From NCBI GenBank assembly GCA_938015455.1, contig CALLPL010000013.1:1-48207 (forward strand): a stretch of DNA of 48,207 nt, in the 5' to 3' direction. The notes beneath the pieces are model-generated. The model was not told the origin of the DNA. It did no database searches and saw only the letters and a program-made list of their open reading frames with translations. Shown here in pieces: positions 11,407 through 21,227 of this stretch. Origin of the DNA: an uncultured Candidatus Altimarinota bacterium (lineage in GTDB: Bacteria; Patescibacteriota; Gracilibacteria; BD1-5; UBA6164). A program made the translations under genes and the position numbers. Each line of letters begins with the position of its first letter. Positions within the stretch are counted from its first letter, which is position 1.

Positions 11407-11422
11407 TGAATATCTGTAAATA

Positions 11423-12052
11423 TTAAAATGTGAATACATCAACAACCTTTCCATTTGACTGCACATCATCATGCTCAGAGAGGATGATTGGAGTATGATG
11501 CTCATCCGATGACTGTGGTATCAAATATACTTGTCATTGATTTTGTTTATATCTCTTGAGAGTCGCTCATCCATCAACGAGGAAGAGAAATGCGTCATGC
11601 TCATTGAGAGAAGCTTCGTCTTTTTTGATGAGGACATAACTTCCATTATCCAGAGTCTTTCCATTGACCTGGTGCTCGTTCATACTTGTCCCTGAAACTC
11701 TCAAAACAAAATATTTCTCAGGGTCTCAAGAAAGAATATTCTTAGATATAGGGAGCGTCCCATAATCATTTGACTCAGCTACTGCCAGTGGAGTTCCAGC
11801 GTTCGCGTAACCAAGAATTGGGATGTTCATAGTTGTTTGCATACCAATACTATTTCCGAGCCTGATCCCTCTGTATCATTCCCCTCTACTGATAAATCAT
11901 TTCTTTTCAAGTACCTCGAGATATTGTGTTACTCACCTTTTTGATTTTTGATGCAGGAGGTTCTTGAGTTCCTCAATAGTAGGAGATTTTCCATACCTAC
12001 TCGTGAAGTCAGTAATGACATCGAGAACATGTTGCTGCTTTTCTGTGAGCAT
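11423..12052 (-). CDS. lexA: LexA-type SOS repressor (S24 self-cleaving)
   Basis: 209 aa, LexA length. It has an N-terminal winged helix (MLTEKQQHVLDVITDFTSRY, SPTIEELKNLL) and a C-terminal S24 peptidase domain. The cleavage pair Ala85-Gly86 (YANAGTP), the nucleophile Ser123 in SGTSM and the general base Lys166 (GGATLKRYK) match E. coli LexA A84-G85, S119 and K156 in order and spacing. In the recognition region the residues KSKRGVTQYLEVLEKKGFI occupy the place of the DNA-reading helix. A near-canonical SOS box lies in its own promoter, so it is expected to repress itself and to be relieved by RecA-stimulated cleavage. Confidence 0.93.
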
Positions 12053-12082
12053 AAGAAAATGATTAAAAAATATATATTTAGA

Positions 12083-12113
12083 GTATATACTGTTTATATA
12101 TACAGTCAAATAA
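12083..12113 (-). promoter_or_regulatory. lexA promoter with SOS box
   Basis: Minus strand: -35 TTGACT and -10 TATACT, spaced 16 bp. Between and overlapping them is CTGT-ATATATAA-ACAG (12090-12105), which fits CTGT-N8-ACAG; the extended half sites also agree with the E. coli LexA consensus. The operator lies about 40-55 bp upstream of the lexA ATG, ideally placed to block RNA polymerase. Confidence 0.88.
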
Positions 12114-12122
12114 AAATATTTT

Positions 12123-12617
12123 TTATTTCCTCTCTAAGCGTGATGTTTTTTGAAAGTAATGAAATGCCTCGTCAAAATTATTTCCTTCGTAATGCTCAAG
12201 AATAATATCAATGTCGGTATAAGTTGATCCATAATCTTCTGTGTACTTTTTTATTATTTCAGGAGAAAAAACGAACTGCTTATCTCTCAGGTACTTTTCT
12301 ATTTTTGATCTATCTTTATCTGTAATACACAAACATACTTTTCCAAATATCTTAAGAGAAAAGTATAGATACGGAGATACATGAGAGGCTATAAAAAACT
12401 TTTTTTTACTACAGAGTTTTCTCAGATCTTTGAAGAAATCTTTTAGAGTTGTATGCTCGTCGATAAGTTCAAACGAGTCTCTTAGTTTTGGATTTTTTGA
12501 AAATATTTCTTGAATATACGTTGTTTTCCCACTACCACTCTCACCTATAAACACTACATATTTATAGGGAGAAAAATCGCTATCAAGAACTCAAAGATAG
12601 TCATGAATTTCATCCAT
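12123..12617 (-). CDS. Small P-loop ATPase (164 aa)
   Basis: 164 aa. A Walker A motif (GESGSGKTT) lies at about residues 25-33, and ELIDEHTT looks like Walker B. After that it is charged and basic (KKKFFIASHVSP, ITDKDRSKIEKYLRDK), with a helical C-terminus. The domain is shorter than usual AAA+ or VirB11 ATPases, so it may be a minimal ATP-binding partner. It starts 1 bp after the stop of the 365-aa membrane-protein gene, so the two are almost certainly co-transcribed and may form a complex. The exact family is not recognised. The start MDEIHDYLG was chosen because an in-frame methionine further upstream would overlap the previous gene. Confidence 0.75.
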
Positions 12618-12618
12618 C

Positions 12619-13716
12619 TTATGCTTCTAAAAAATATTCTCTCGGGAAGAGTTTTGGGTCTCACGTAAGTTCCTGATCAACATACTCTTTATGAATCAGT
12701 TGCACTTCCCAATGAAATCAGATTCCATGTCATAGTGATACTTTTTGCTCAGGATACAGTACTCTATACATTTCTAGAAATGAGAGTTCTCATAAAAAGT
12801 ACTGCGAAATATCAGTGTTTTTAGGAATAAAGTCTACCTTTGTATCGTGAAGGAGTACTCCTTGTATTGGTTCCTTGAAGCTTACAGTTCTCTTTTTTGT
12901 ACCACTTCCACGAGTATATTGTCCACATTCTATATTGCAGGCTACTACCCTGAGTTGAACATCATGTAGATCTACCCGGGATTTCCCTCCAATAATTTCA
13001 TGCATCTTAAATTTTTGAGCTTTTTCTCTCAGAATAATTCATTTCTGAAAGAAAAACTTCATATATCTCCTTAACTGCGTTCGAATCATCATCCACACAA
13101 GAGCTCAAGTAGCTCCACTTCAAGCAAGAGATTTCCCAAGAGGAGAAGAACTATCTCCATCACTATCATAATGAGAATACAGAAAAGTTTGTGCCTCTCA
13201 GACCATTTGGTCATGCACTCCAATAAGTGTATTAACTATAATAATGATTCAAGCAATAATCATCAATCCTACAAGTTTTATGCGAGCGTCATATGGTACT
13301 GCTTTGAAATTCTTTATAAAATTAAAAACATCTTTTGGCTGTATCAATGATTTTGAATCTATCAAAACTCGGGGTTTTGTACCAAGTTCATACTGGATTT
13401 CTTCTGATATTCTCGTATCAAAAAATATACCATCATCTATCTTTGCTTCTGCGAGAATATCTATATCAATTTTTTTTCCTTCATAACTATATGCTCAGAT
13501 TTTAGAGAGATCTACTTCAAAATACTGTTCGATATCATCTATGACGATTTCCTTTTTATATACAGTTTTTTTTCTGTTGACTGGTCTAGAATCATGAACT
13601 CGTACATACTGAATAAGCTGAAATCGAATATCTTTTCCGATCATAGAGGGTACAACATGTACACGGCACAAGAGTTTTTGTTCTCTTATTTCATAACTAA
13701 TAGTATTATTTTTCAT
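12619..13716 (-). CDS. Membrane-anchored protein of unknown function (365 aa)
   Basis: 365 aa, not recognised. The N-terminal 145 residues form a soluble, beta-rich region with many charged residues (CRVHVVPSMIGKDIRFQLIQ, RKKTVYKKEIVIDDIEQYFE). A transmembrane helix follows at about 148-168 (LVGLMIIAGIIIIVNTLIGV), then an S/G-rich linker (DSDGDSSSPLGKSLAGSG), a second weakly hydrophobic segment (ATGALVWMMI) and another soluble domain of about 150 residues ending PREYFLEA. Several glycines in the membrane region are TGA-coded. It leads a two-gene unit with the P-loop ATPase and diverges from the BaxI-like gene, with a 224-bp shared upstream region. Confidence 0.8.
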
Positions 13717-13885
13717 GTTTTGAGATGTAATAACATTACGGTTTTATTGTAGCATTTTTTGTCATAGAACGCAAGACACTCTCTGCTCTTTTCACTATAC
13801 ACATCTCTTGTTCAAATAGTTATACTTCTTTATATTCACTATATGCTTTCTTTGAAGTATACAGAATCGCTAGAGAGAAAAAACT

Positions 13886-13913
13886 TTGAAAATATAAGAA
13901 TAACAGGTATCAT
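13886..13913 (+). promoter_or_regulatory. Candidate promoter of the BaxI-like operon
   Basis: TTGAAA and TATCAT are separated by 16 bp and lie about 28 bp upstream of the ATG at 13941. The rest of the 224-bp divergent intergenic region (13717-13940) shows no clear repeat or RNA structure. Confidence 0.4.
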
Positions 13914-13940
13914 GCAGCTATTATTCATTAAATATTTACC

Positions 13941-14654
13941 ATGGCTAACCCAGCAATGAACGAGGACTCATTTTCTCCTGCCCTGTGAGGAGAAAATACT
14001 ATGACTCTTAATGGAACTATAAATAAATCAATACTCCTTATTGGTATAACACTCCTTTCTACACTTGTGTCATGGAATTATGTTGGTTTATTTGCTCCAT
14101 ATCTTCTCCCTATTATTATTGGAACATTCCTCTTTTCTCTCGTAATCATCTTTAAAAAAGAAACTGCTCCATATCTTGCTCCTCTTTTTGCTATATGTGA
14201 GTGAATAGTTATTGCCGTATTCTCAGCAGTCTATGAAGCTCAATACCCAGGAATAATCATTCAAGCAGCCTCAGCAACCTTTGCCCTATTTGCCGTAATG
14301 CTCATAATGTATAGAACAGGAATGATACAGGTTACTCAGAAATTCCGTTCATGAGTAATGGCTGCTACCTGAGCGATTATGCTCCTGTATGTCGTATCTA
14401 TCATTGGTTCACTTACATGATTTTATGAGGTTCCTTTCCTTCATTCAAACGGACCAATAGGGATAGGGGTAAGTGTCTTCATCGTTGGAATAGCTTCTTT
14501 TAATCTCCTGCTTGATTTTGATGTTATGGAACATGGTGTTGCTGCAAAGGCTCCAAAGTGGATGGAGTGGTATGCTAGTTTTGGACTCCTTATAACGCTC
14601 GTATGGCTTTATATAGAAGTTCTCAGACTCATTGGAAAAGTTCGAAGTAGATAG
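13941..14654 (+). CDS. Bax inhibitor-1-like (BaxI_1/YccA-type) membrane protein
   Basis: 237 aa with seven hydrophobic segments. The start MANPAMNEDSF with the NPA motif, the MTLNGTINKS segment just before the first helix and the C-terminal FNLLLDFDVMEHGV, WMEWYASFGLLITLVWLYIE match the BaxI_1 branch of the TMBIM superfamily, small membrane proteins linked to calcium leak or membrane-stress tolerance. The function in bacteria is not settled. It ends 3 bp before the following spermidine-synthase-like gene, so the two form an operon. Confidence 0.85.
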
Positions 14655-14657
14655 TTT

Positions 14658-16139
14658 ATGAAACATATTCTCTTCTATCGTCCAGAAATAATTGCCTTTG
14701 CTTCTGGAGCTTTGGTTATGATATTTGAAATACTCTGATCACGCATCGTTGGACCATATATCGGAACATCTATATATATATGGACGAGTCTTATAGCTGT
14801 TATCCTTTGAGCTCTGAGTCTTGGGTATTACTATGGATGAAAACTCGCTGATAAAAGATCAGATCTCGAAACTGTTTCTCTCATTTTTCTTCTGTGTTCA
14901 GGAAGTATTTTCTTGCTCATCATATGACAGCATGAAGTCCTCAGGTATATAAGCTTTCAAGTAAGTGATATTCGTATTTCCTCTATAATTATTGCTCTCA
15001 TACTCTTTGCTCCTACGAGCGTACTGCTCGGAATCCTTTCCCCCATCGTCACAAAGATTCGAATGACTGATTTAGAGTCAACAGGAAGAGTTGTAGGAAA
15101 AATCTCAAGTATTGGGACAATTGGGAGCATTATATGAACTCTCGCAGCTGGTTTTTTCCTCATTCCATTTTTTGGAGTTTCTCTGCTCCTCATACTCCTA
15201 TGAGTTACTTGTCTCTGATTTTCGCTTTTATGTAATCCTAAAAAATATATCTTTCTGCAGATATTTCTATTTTTTGGATTCCTAATTTGCTATCTATGAC
15301 ATCTCCAAATTACAGAGGATAATAAACTCGCGTGAAGGTATATCTTTGATACTCCTTACTCACATGTAACTATTGCTGAAAGAGAAAATCAGAGTATTCG
15401 CGATCTCTATATAGATAATGTTACCCATGCTGGGATGAACCTAGACTCCTCTGAACTCGTATATGAATATACAAAATACTATCATCTTTTTGATTCACTT
15501 GTAGCCGAGAGTAAAGATATGCTCATGCTTTGAGGAGCTGCATATAGTTTTCCAAAGAGTTTTCTAGAAAACTATCCTCAAAAAAACCTTGATGTAGTAG
15601 AAATTGATAAGGACCTCACAAAGCTCGCAGAAAGATTTTTTCGTCTCGAGAAAGATCCAAGACTGAATATATACCATCAAGATGCTCGAGTATACCTCAA
15701 TAATACTCCTAAAAAATATGATGCTATCCTGTGAGATGCGTTTGGATCATATTATTCTATCCCCTACCAGCTCACAACTCTAGAAGTAGCTCAAAAGAAA
15801 TACGATCTCCTCACTGAAAATGGGGTTGTCATACTCAATGTTATTTGAAATCTCAAGGGAGATAAAGCTGCGTTTCTTGAAAGTGAGTATCTCACATATA
15901 AACGAGTCTTTCCAAATGTGTTTATTCTCCCTACCCGGACTATGAGTCCAGATCAAACACAAAATATCATGCTTGTTGCGGTAAAAAATCCTAAAAACGT
16001 TCCAAATACAATATCAAACCCCCTTCACGCACAGTACCTCTCAAAGAGAATATATTTAGATATTCCAAAAGATACTAAAATACTCTCAGATAATTATGCT
16101 CCCGTCGACTCAATGATTGCAAAGATGAGTATAAACTAA
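14658..16139 (+). CDS. Membrane-fused spermidine synthase-like methyltransferase-fold protein
   Basis: 493 aa. The first about 225 residues are hydrophobic with roughly seven helices (MFEILGSRIVGPYIGTSIYI at the start of the second), like the membrane domain of fused SpeE-like proteins. The rest is a Rossmann-fold aminopropyltransferase/methyltransferase domain: MLGGAAYSFP (nucleotide-binding loop), VVEIDKDLTKLAERFF (acidic residue binding the ribose), QDARVYL and GDAFGSYYSIPYQLTT. In classical spermidine synthases the acid after the D-A-R motif and a GGG-x-G-x-L motif are key; here the loop is GGAA, so a polyamine role is not certain. It probably acts in or at the cytoplasmic membrane. It is co-transcribed with the BaxI-like gene and converges on the OB-domain gene with 3 bp between stops. 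Confidence 0.82.
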
Positions 16140-16142
16140 TAT

Positions 16143-16775
16143 CTAAAGTACCTTAACTATTACTCACTCTGGACGTCTTCATCATTTTTTGATAATTTTT
16201 ACTTCTACCCTGTCTCCATCTTTCGCTTCTGCTTTTCTTGATCCAGCTATGAATATATCATCTCCCTTTGCTTCTGGTTTCACAAAACCAAACTTATCAT
16301 TATCTGAGTATTTTCCTTTGACTACCTCGCTATCACTGTCTAATATATCTATAATAACTGCTTCGTCTTTACCATTATATTTTTTGATATTTGCTTTGAC
16401 CCTATCTCCATCCTTTGCTCCATTTTTCTTAAGTCAGTAGCAAAAATACCCCTCTTCTTCTCACGCTACATCTACAAAACCAAAATCTCCATTTCATCAG
16501 CTAAATACTCACTCGATAGTTTTTAAGACTTCGTATTTTCTAGTACTCTCTTGTCTGAGGGAAAATAATTCTGTAATTTTTGCTTCAGGCTTACTCCCAC
16601 TATCTCTCTCAAGCACATCAGCTGCAACTCTTTGTCCATCGATCGCTCCATAAAAGTTCTTCTTATGCACAAAAAAATCTCAACCCCAATTAGCTCTGTC
16701 ATCTGGAATAATAAAACCAAAATCTCATTTTTTGCACTGGAATTTTCAAAGTATTCTCTCTGGTTTTTTTGGCAT
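16143..16775 (-). CDS. Protein of three tandem RNase R-type OB (cold-shock) domains, no catalytic domain
   Basis: 210 aa containing three copies of one domain. Each has GDFGFI/V or KFGFV (RNP1-like), followed about 15 residues later by DFFVHKK, GYFCYG or DIFIAG, and closed by A-x-DG-x-RV: GAIDGQRV, GAKDGDRV, EAKDGDRV. This is the layout of the N-terminal OB_RNB/CSD domains of RNase R, yet no RNB catalytic domain follows and the gene ends at TAG. The protein is basic. It probably binds RNA as a chaperone. It converges on the spermidine-synthase-like gene and diverges from the 166-aa coiled-coil gene. Confidence 0.83.
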
Positions 16776-16899
16776 GTTTAGATAATTTGTGTTATTATAT
16801 GCTTATAGTATACGGCTGAAATAAAAGAAGCAATCAAAAATAGAGTTGCTGTGAAAACAAGAGTCTTTATACTAGATTTATATTTCTTAATTAGTTCAT

Positions 16900-17400
16900 A
16901 TGAAACTCATACTCCTACTCCCAATTATTGCGTATCTCGCACTCATGGCAGTAAATCTCGAACTCCTGAGAGATTTTCAGATAATCAATATATTTTGAGC
17001 TATAGTTATAGAGGCTCCTATCATTATGTTTAGTTCATTTTTTATTGTTCTCTACGCAGTAGTAGTCTATCTTGCATATAGCTGAGTGAACTCGATACAA
17101 TCTCATAAACTTAAAAAGCTTGATAGACAAATTGTTGATCTCAAATCAGAGCTCTACAACAATCAAAAGGAACTTCTCAGAACTATTCGCGAGGATTATA
17201 GTGTACAGTTAAGCAATTTTAAAAATGATAATGACAAAAAACTAGAAACACTTATCAGGTTTAATGAATATACACTTGAAAAAGTCATAGACGAAACGAG
17301 TGGAAACTTTACAAAATACCGAAAAGAAACTCAGAAGCTTCTCGCGAAAAGCAAAGGAGTAGACCAAGGTCTCTTTGAGAAACTTAAAGTTTGGAAATAA
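16900..17400 (+). CDS. Two-helix membrane protein with coiled coil, unknown
   Basis: 166 aa. Two transmembrane helices, at about 3-17 (MKLILLLPIIAYLALMAV) and 37-60 (IIMFSSFFIVLYAVVVYLAY), are followed by a long cytoplasmic coiled coil (KLKKLDRQIVDLKSEL, LLRTIREDYSVQL, KKLETLIRFNEYTLEKV). This is the topology of LapA-like (DUF1049) proteins. No family-specific motif is seen. It converges with the EamA gene, with the two stops 2 bp apart. Confidence 0.75.
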
Positions 17401-17402
17401 AT

Positions 17403-18263
17403 CTACTTTTTACTCGTAAGCAGAATAGTCCCAAGTCCGATAGGAATAAATCATAGTACTTCCCTGCCGGATGGAATCTCTTGCAAAATAAAATAAGAAA
17501 ATATCATAACAAGCAGTGGTATAATAGGAAGTGTTGATATCGCAACAAAAGAGTTAAGATTCGCTAGAGCTTGTATCCAAAGAGCCTTTCAAATAAATAG
17601 AACTAAAAAACCAATAAAAAATATCCACGTTATGTTGAGCTCAACGAGAGAAAAGTCTAGTGGTCACACAAAAGTAAGAGCCAGTACTGTAGTGATGCAT
17701 ACCATGAGTATATTCCTATTCAGGAGAAGAAAGAATGGGCTTGCTCATTTATGACTCGCCTTTTTCGTGAAATAATTTCAAATTGTGAATAATATCCCTG
17801 CAAATACCATGATTAATGCTCAAAAACTTACAAAGCCTGATCAATCATAGAGTATTATAACTCATCATATAAACATAAGCCCCGCTCAGATAAGCTGCTT
17901 TATATGATAGTCTTCTTTTCAGAAGATATTAAAGACAATGAAAGCAAAAAACGTTTGCAAGAGAAGCAAGATGGAGGCAATCGAGGGAGACGAATACTTT
18001 ATTCCAAAAAAATAGAGCAGACCAGCAGCTCATAGAAATACTGCTGAGAGAAATGTAGGAAGTAAAATTTCTCTTTTCCTATACTGAATATAGATTTTAT
18101 CTTGCAGCATAATTACTATTCCGCAACACATAGAAATAAATACAGCTGTTACAAAAAGCCACAGAGTCGGCATAGTCTGGAGCGCAAAATACGAAAATAT
18201 TGGGAAAAGCGAATCTAAGACTAGATAGATCGCAAGACAAATATATCAAAGAAAAGTATTCAT
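17403..18263 (-). CDS. EamA/RhaT-family (DMT superfamily) transporter
   Basis: 286 aa with ten hydrophobic segments arranged as two EamA repeats of about five helices. The first repeat carries GAAGLLYFFGIKYSSPSIAS and ILLLLQTFFAFIVFNIF; the second carries FIGKALWIQALANLNSFVAI, STLPIIPLLVMIFSYFILQE and FIPIGLGTILLTSKK. Both repeats show the I-P or L-L-P followed by hydrophobic stretch and E in the loop (FGKEDY; LQEIPS), as in drug/metabolite exporters. The substrate is not predictable. Its 5' end faces the lipase-like gene across about 100 bp. Confidence 0.87.
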
Positions 18264-18360
18264 ACCATGATTATACGATATGTGAAAAAATATCTACTAT
18301 TTTTTTATTTTTGAGAAATCATAAATTTAGTTAAGTTAATAATAAGCTAAACATAATATC

Positions 18361-19158
18361 ATGCCTTCTACTAAAAAAATTATTCGCTATATCATAGTTA
18401 TATTTTTCTGATTATGAATTTGTTTTTGAGCTGTGTATTTATGGCTCAGTAGCATCAAGAATCCTCCTGAAGCAACAGAGTGTGTCGCTCTTGTTCACTG
18501 ACTTGGACGTGGTCCAGCATCATTTACCCTCACTGCTGCATATCTAAAATGAGAAGGCTATAAAACCATACGTATTTCCTATCCCTCAACAAAGGATACC
18601 ATAGAGTCTCTTGCTGATAAAGTTTGGGATGATATTGTTGTGGCTTGTGGTAATACCAATCGTATTAACATTGTAACTCATTCCTTAGGAGGGATTCTTA
18701 TCAGACAAGCACTTACAAAACAAGATCCTGAGAAGCTTGGTCATGTTATTATGTTAGCCCCTCCAAGCAAGGGTTCCGAGATTGTCGATACATTTGGTGA
18801 CTACCAGTGGTTTGAATGGATCAATGGTCAGGCAGGTAATACGCTTAAAACAGATAAAGATAGTATACCAAACCAATTACCTTCTGCGAATTTTTCAGTT
18901 TGAATCATTGCAGGTTCTATATCTTTTAATCCTCTCTACTCATACTTTGTTATAGGGAGAGATGACGGTAAAGTATCTATTGAAAATACAAAGATAACTA
19001 AAATGGCTGATCATATTGTCATCCCGAGTAGTCATACCCATATCATGAATAACCCCCTGAGTCTTGCTGAAATATCACACTTTCTAAATCATGGTTCCTT
19101 TCATCATAACTTCACAATGACGACTGCAATAAAAAAAGTCCTTAGTACCATCTTTTAG
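18361..19158 (+). CDS. Membrane-anchored lipase-like alpha/beta hydrolase
   Basis: 265 aa. An N-terminal membrane anchor (IIRYIIVIFFGLGICFGAVY) is followed by an alpha/beta hydrolase domain. ALVHGLGRGPASF is the typical beginning (H-G oxyanion loop), and THSLGG (nucleophile Ser in G/T-H-S-L-G) lies near residue 105. Later segments HVIMLAPPSKGSEIVD and NNPLSLAEISHFLNHGSF fit the lipase-like (DUF676/ lipase class 2-like) fold; a C-terminal His (SSHTHI) is a likely triad member. The protein probably acts on lipids or esters at the outer face of the membrane. It is followed 19 bp later by a pseudouridine synthase gene on the same strand. Confidence 0.85.
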
Positions 19159-19177
19159 GAATCTACAGAGTAAAACT

Positions 19178-19756
19178 ATGAATACAACATCTCCTTCAAA
19201 CAATCTCATAGCGCTCAATAAACCAAAAGGCTATATAGTTACCAGGTCAGACGAACGAGGACGCAAAACAGTCTATGATCTATTGCCAGACTGGGCTTTT
19301 GATGATGGGTGGATGCCTATTGGAAGGCTTGATCTAGAATCGAAGGGACTCTTACTATTTACCAGAGATGGGAAAATAGGCAACGCTCTCACTAGACCAG
19401 GAGGCTGCATCAAGATATACGAGATATGGGTGAGAGGTCATGTTACAGATGAACACATTGCTTCAGCTCTTCGAGGAATCGAGACTCCTATTGGTATCCT
19501 CAAAGCACTCATCGTAGAAAAGATAGGAGGGGGTTGAGCAAAAACAAAACTCAGAGTACAAATCGACGAAGGAAAAAATAAGCACATCCGTCGTCTCTTT
19601 GGTGCCATGAAAGACCCCAAGTTTGGGACTCCTCTAAAGGTATTAGAGCTCAGTAGAGTGCGTATTGGAAGTCTGAAACTCAATATCGAAAGTGGGAAGT
19701 GGGAATATCTATTACAAGAGGAAAAGAGTTTGTTGCTGAAGGATTTGATGTGATAA
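19178..19756 (+). CDS. RsuA-family (RluE/RluF-type) pseudouridine synthase
   Basis: 192 aa; lacks an N-terminal S4 domain. The catalytic motif GRLDLESKGLLLFTRDG carries the conserved Asp that attacks the uridine. It is preceded by ALNKPKGYIVTRSDERGRKT, VYDLLP, and followed by KIYEIWVRG, IDEGKNKHIRRLFGAM and RVRIGSLKL, all typical of the RsuA/RluE/RluF class. One glycine in the GGGGAKTKLRVQ stretch and the last residue before the stop are TGA-coded. The target (23S position or 16S) cannot be told apart from sequence. It may be translationally linked to the lipase-like gene; its 3' end converges on the Fic gene. Confidence 0.9.
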
Positions 19757-19768
19757 AAATATAATCTA

Positions 19769-20845
19769 TTAACTTATAAGATCTATAAATTCACTTATAT
19801 ATATTAATTTATTTTTTCATACTTTTACAGAGCTAATTACTCATTTTTTTTCTAGCTTATCTATATACCTATTAGCTGTTGCTCTAGATACTCATATTTC
19901 TCGTTCAAAACTCGATAAAGTCTGATATGGTTTAGAAAATAAGATTGTTGTGATTTTATGATAATCTATGTTTAAATCTCTTATTTCATTTTCAACTTTA
20001 ATAATTAACTCTTTTATCTGAATGATTCTTTTTGATGTATTTTTAGCCTGTAGAATTATTCATTTAAATAAATAAATAGTAAAGTCAGTGTAATCTCATG
20101 TTTCGGTAGTTTTATTTAATAATCTATAATAATCAGTTTTTGTTCTATTAATATATTCACTTAAAAATAATATAGGATAATCTAATTTACCCGCAAGGAC
20201 TAAATGTAGTATATTTAAAATTCTTCATGTTCTTCAATTACCATCTAAAAATGGATGAATCGCTTCAAATTGATAATGTATTATTGGCATCTTAATAAAA
20301 GCATCTATATCATCATCAAAATTATTAATAAATTTTTCTAAGTTAGTTAATAGTTTATTAATGTTTTCTTCTCAACTAGGAGGAGTATATAACACTTCTC
20401 CTAAACTATTAGAAATCACTGTTCCTGATGTTTTTCTCACTCATGACTTACTATGTTCTATATTTGACTGTAATAACATCAATAGATTATATCAGATTCC
20501 TTTTTGTTCTCTCAATAATCTATATCACGCTAACATTGAATCGCGATATGATAAGACTTCTTTTTCTGGTCATGAAATATTTTTTGTATTAATTGCATCT
20601 TGCTGCAAAACCTTAATCGTTGTAGTGTTTATATTTTCTATTTCATTAGATTTAACAGATTCTTTTACCAGAAATGGAGAAATAAGAATCTCGAAATTTG
20701 GAATCAATTTTATTAATCCATTTAACTTTCATACTTCCTCACTCGCTTTTATAGCAAGTTTTAGAAAAATCTTTTGATCATATTCAAAATTTCAGGGTAA
20801 TAATGGTAAATCGTTATAAGGTTTATTCTTATCAAAGTTAGTCAT
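19769..20845 (-). CDS. Fic-domain AMPylase with C-terminal winged helix
   Basis: 358 aa. The N-terminal Fic_N-like region contains EIENINTT (an inhibitory S/T-x-x-x-E-G/N-like helix). The Fic core is HPFLDGNGRTGR from His197, with two glycines encoded by TGA. C-terminal residues from about 280 form an HTH (YQTLSSFEREIGVSRATANR, YIDKLEKKGVI), as in Fic proteins that sense or bind DNA. Fic proteins usually transfer AMP to target proteins. The gene is clearly more AT-rich than its neighbours (many TTA and AAT codons), yet it uses the recoded UGA, so if horizontally acquired it came from a related code or has adapted. No partner antitoxin gene is adjacent; the inhibitory helix seems built in. Confidence 0.88.
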
Positions 20846-21058
20846 CTTCTTATATTAGTAATACGCATTAAGATAATTATATACTATTTTTTAATTAATA
20901 CAATTATATGTATCATATTTCATATAAAATGAGACATATAAATGTATATTGCTTATTCGAAGGCATTAAAATATGATAATTAGTTATATATGTATCGTAA
21001 GTGAGACATGTTCGTATATACTATGTATATAAGTTAATAACCTTATTCTTCTAAAATC
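20846..21058. other. Very AT-rich intergenic region with two inverted-repeat elements
   Basis: A 213-bp non-coding stretch between the Fic gene and the tRNA terminator. It contains two related elements: ATGTATC...GAGACAT at 20908-20937 and again, with a shorter interval, at 20990-21009. ATGTATC and GAGACAT are imperfect inverted repeats of each other (6 of 7 pairs). They lie upstream of the Fic gene and could be operators. I see no gene here on either strand. Confidence 0.5.
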
Positions 21059-21087
21059 ATAAAAATCCCTTAAAATAGGGATTTTTA
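21059..21087 (-). terminator. Intrinsic terminator after tRNA-Cys
   Basis: AAAAATCCC and GGGATTTTT form a stem around an AT-rich 7-nt loop. The hairpin is U-rich on both strands, so it could terminate both the tRNA-Cys transcript and any transcript entering from the left. Confidence 0.7.
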
Positions 21088-21101
21088 TGTGTTCTTAACA
21101 T

Positions 21102-21175
21102 TGGAGGTACCACCCGGAGTCGAACCGGGCTACAGGGCTTTGCAGGCCCCTGCATGACCGCTCTGCCATGGCACC
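21102..21175 (-). tRNA. trnC: tRNA-Cys (anticodon GCA)
   Basis: The minus strand folds into a full cloverleaf: acceptor stem GGTGCCA/TGGTACC (one G-U pair), D arm with GGCAGAGCGGTCATGC, anticodon arm GGGGC-CTGCAAA-GCCCT with GCA at positions 34-36, T arm with GGTTCGACTCC, and an encoded CCA. The discriminator base is T73, as expected for tRNA-Cys. It decodes UGC/UGU; in this lineage UGA must instead be decoded by a glycine tRNA(UCA), which is not in the window. Confidence 0.96.
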
Positions 21176-21227
21176 ATATTGTAGCGAGAAGTATTATATA
21201 ATATGCTCTATAATCTCCAAAAGTTTT

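Noticed and set aside
20361-20777. A plus-strand frame over the Fic gene
   Set aside because: It is a shadow of the Fic coding strand; the minus-strand frame carries the HPFLDGNGRTGR motif.
21000-21180. The UGA-decoding tRNA-Gly expected for this code
   Set aside because: The only tRNA here has anticodon GCA (Cys) and U73; no UCA tRNA is seen in the window.
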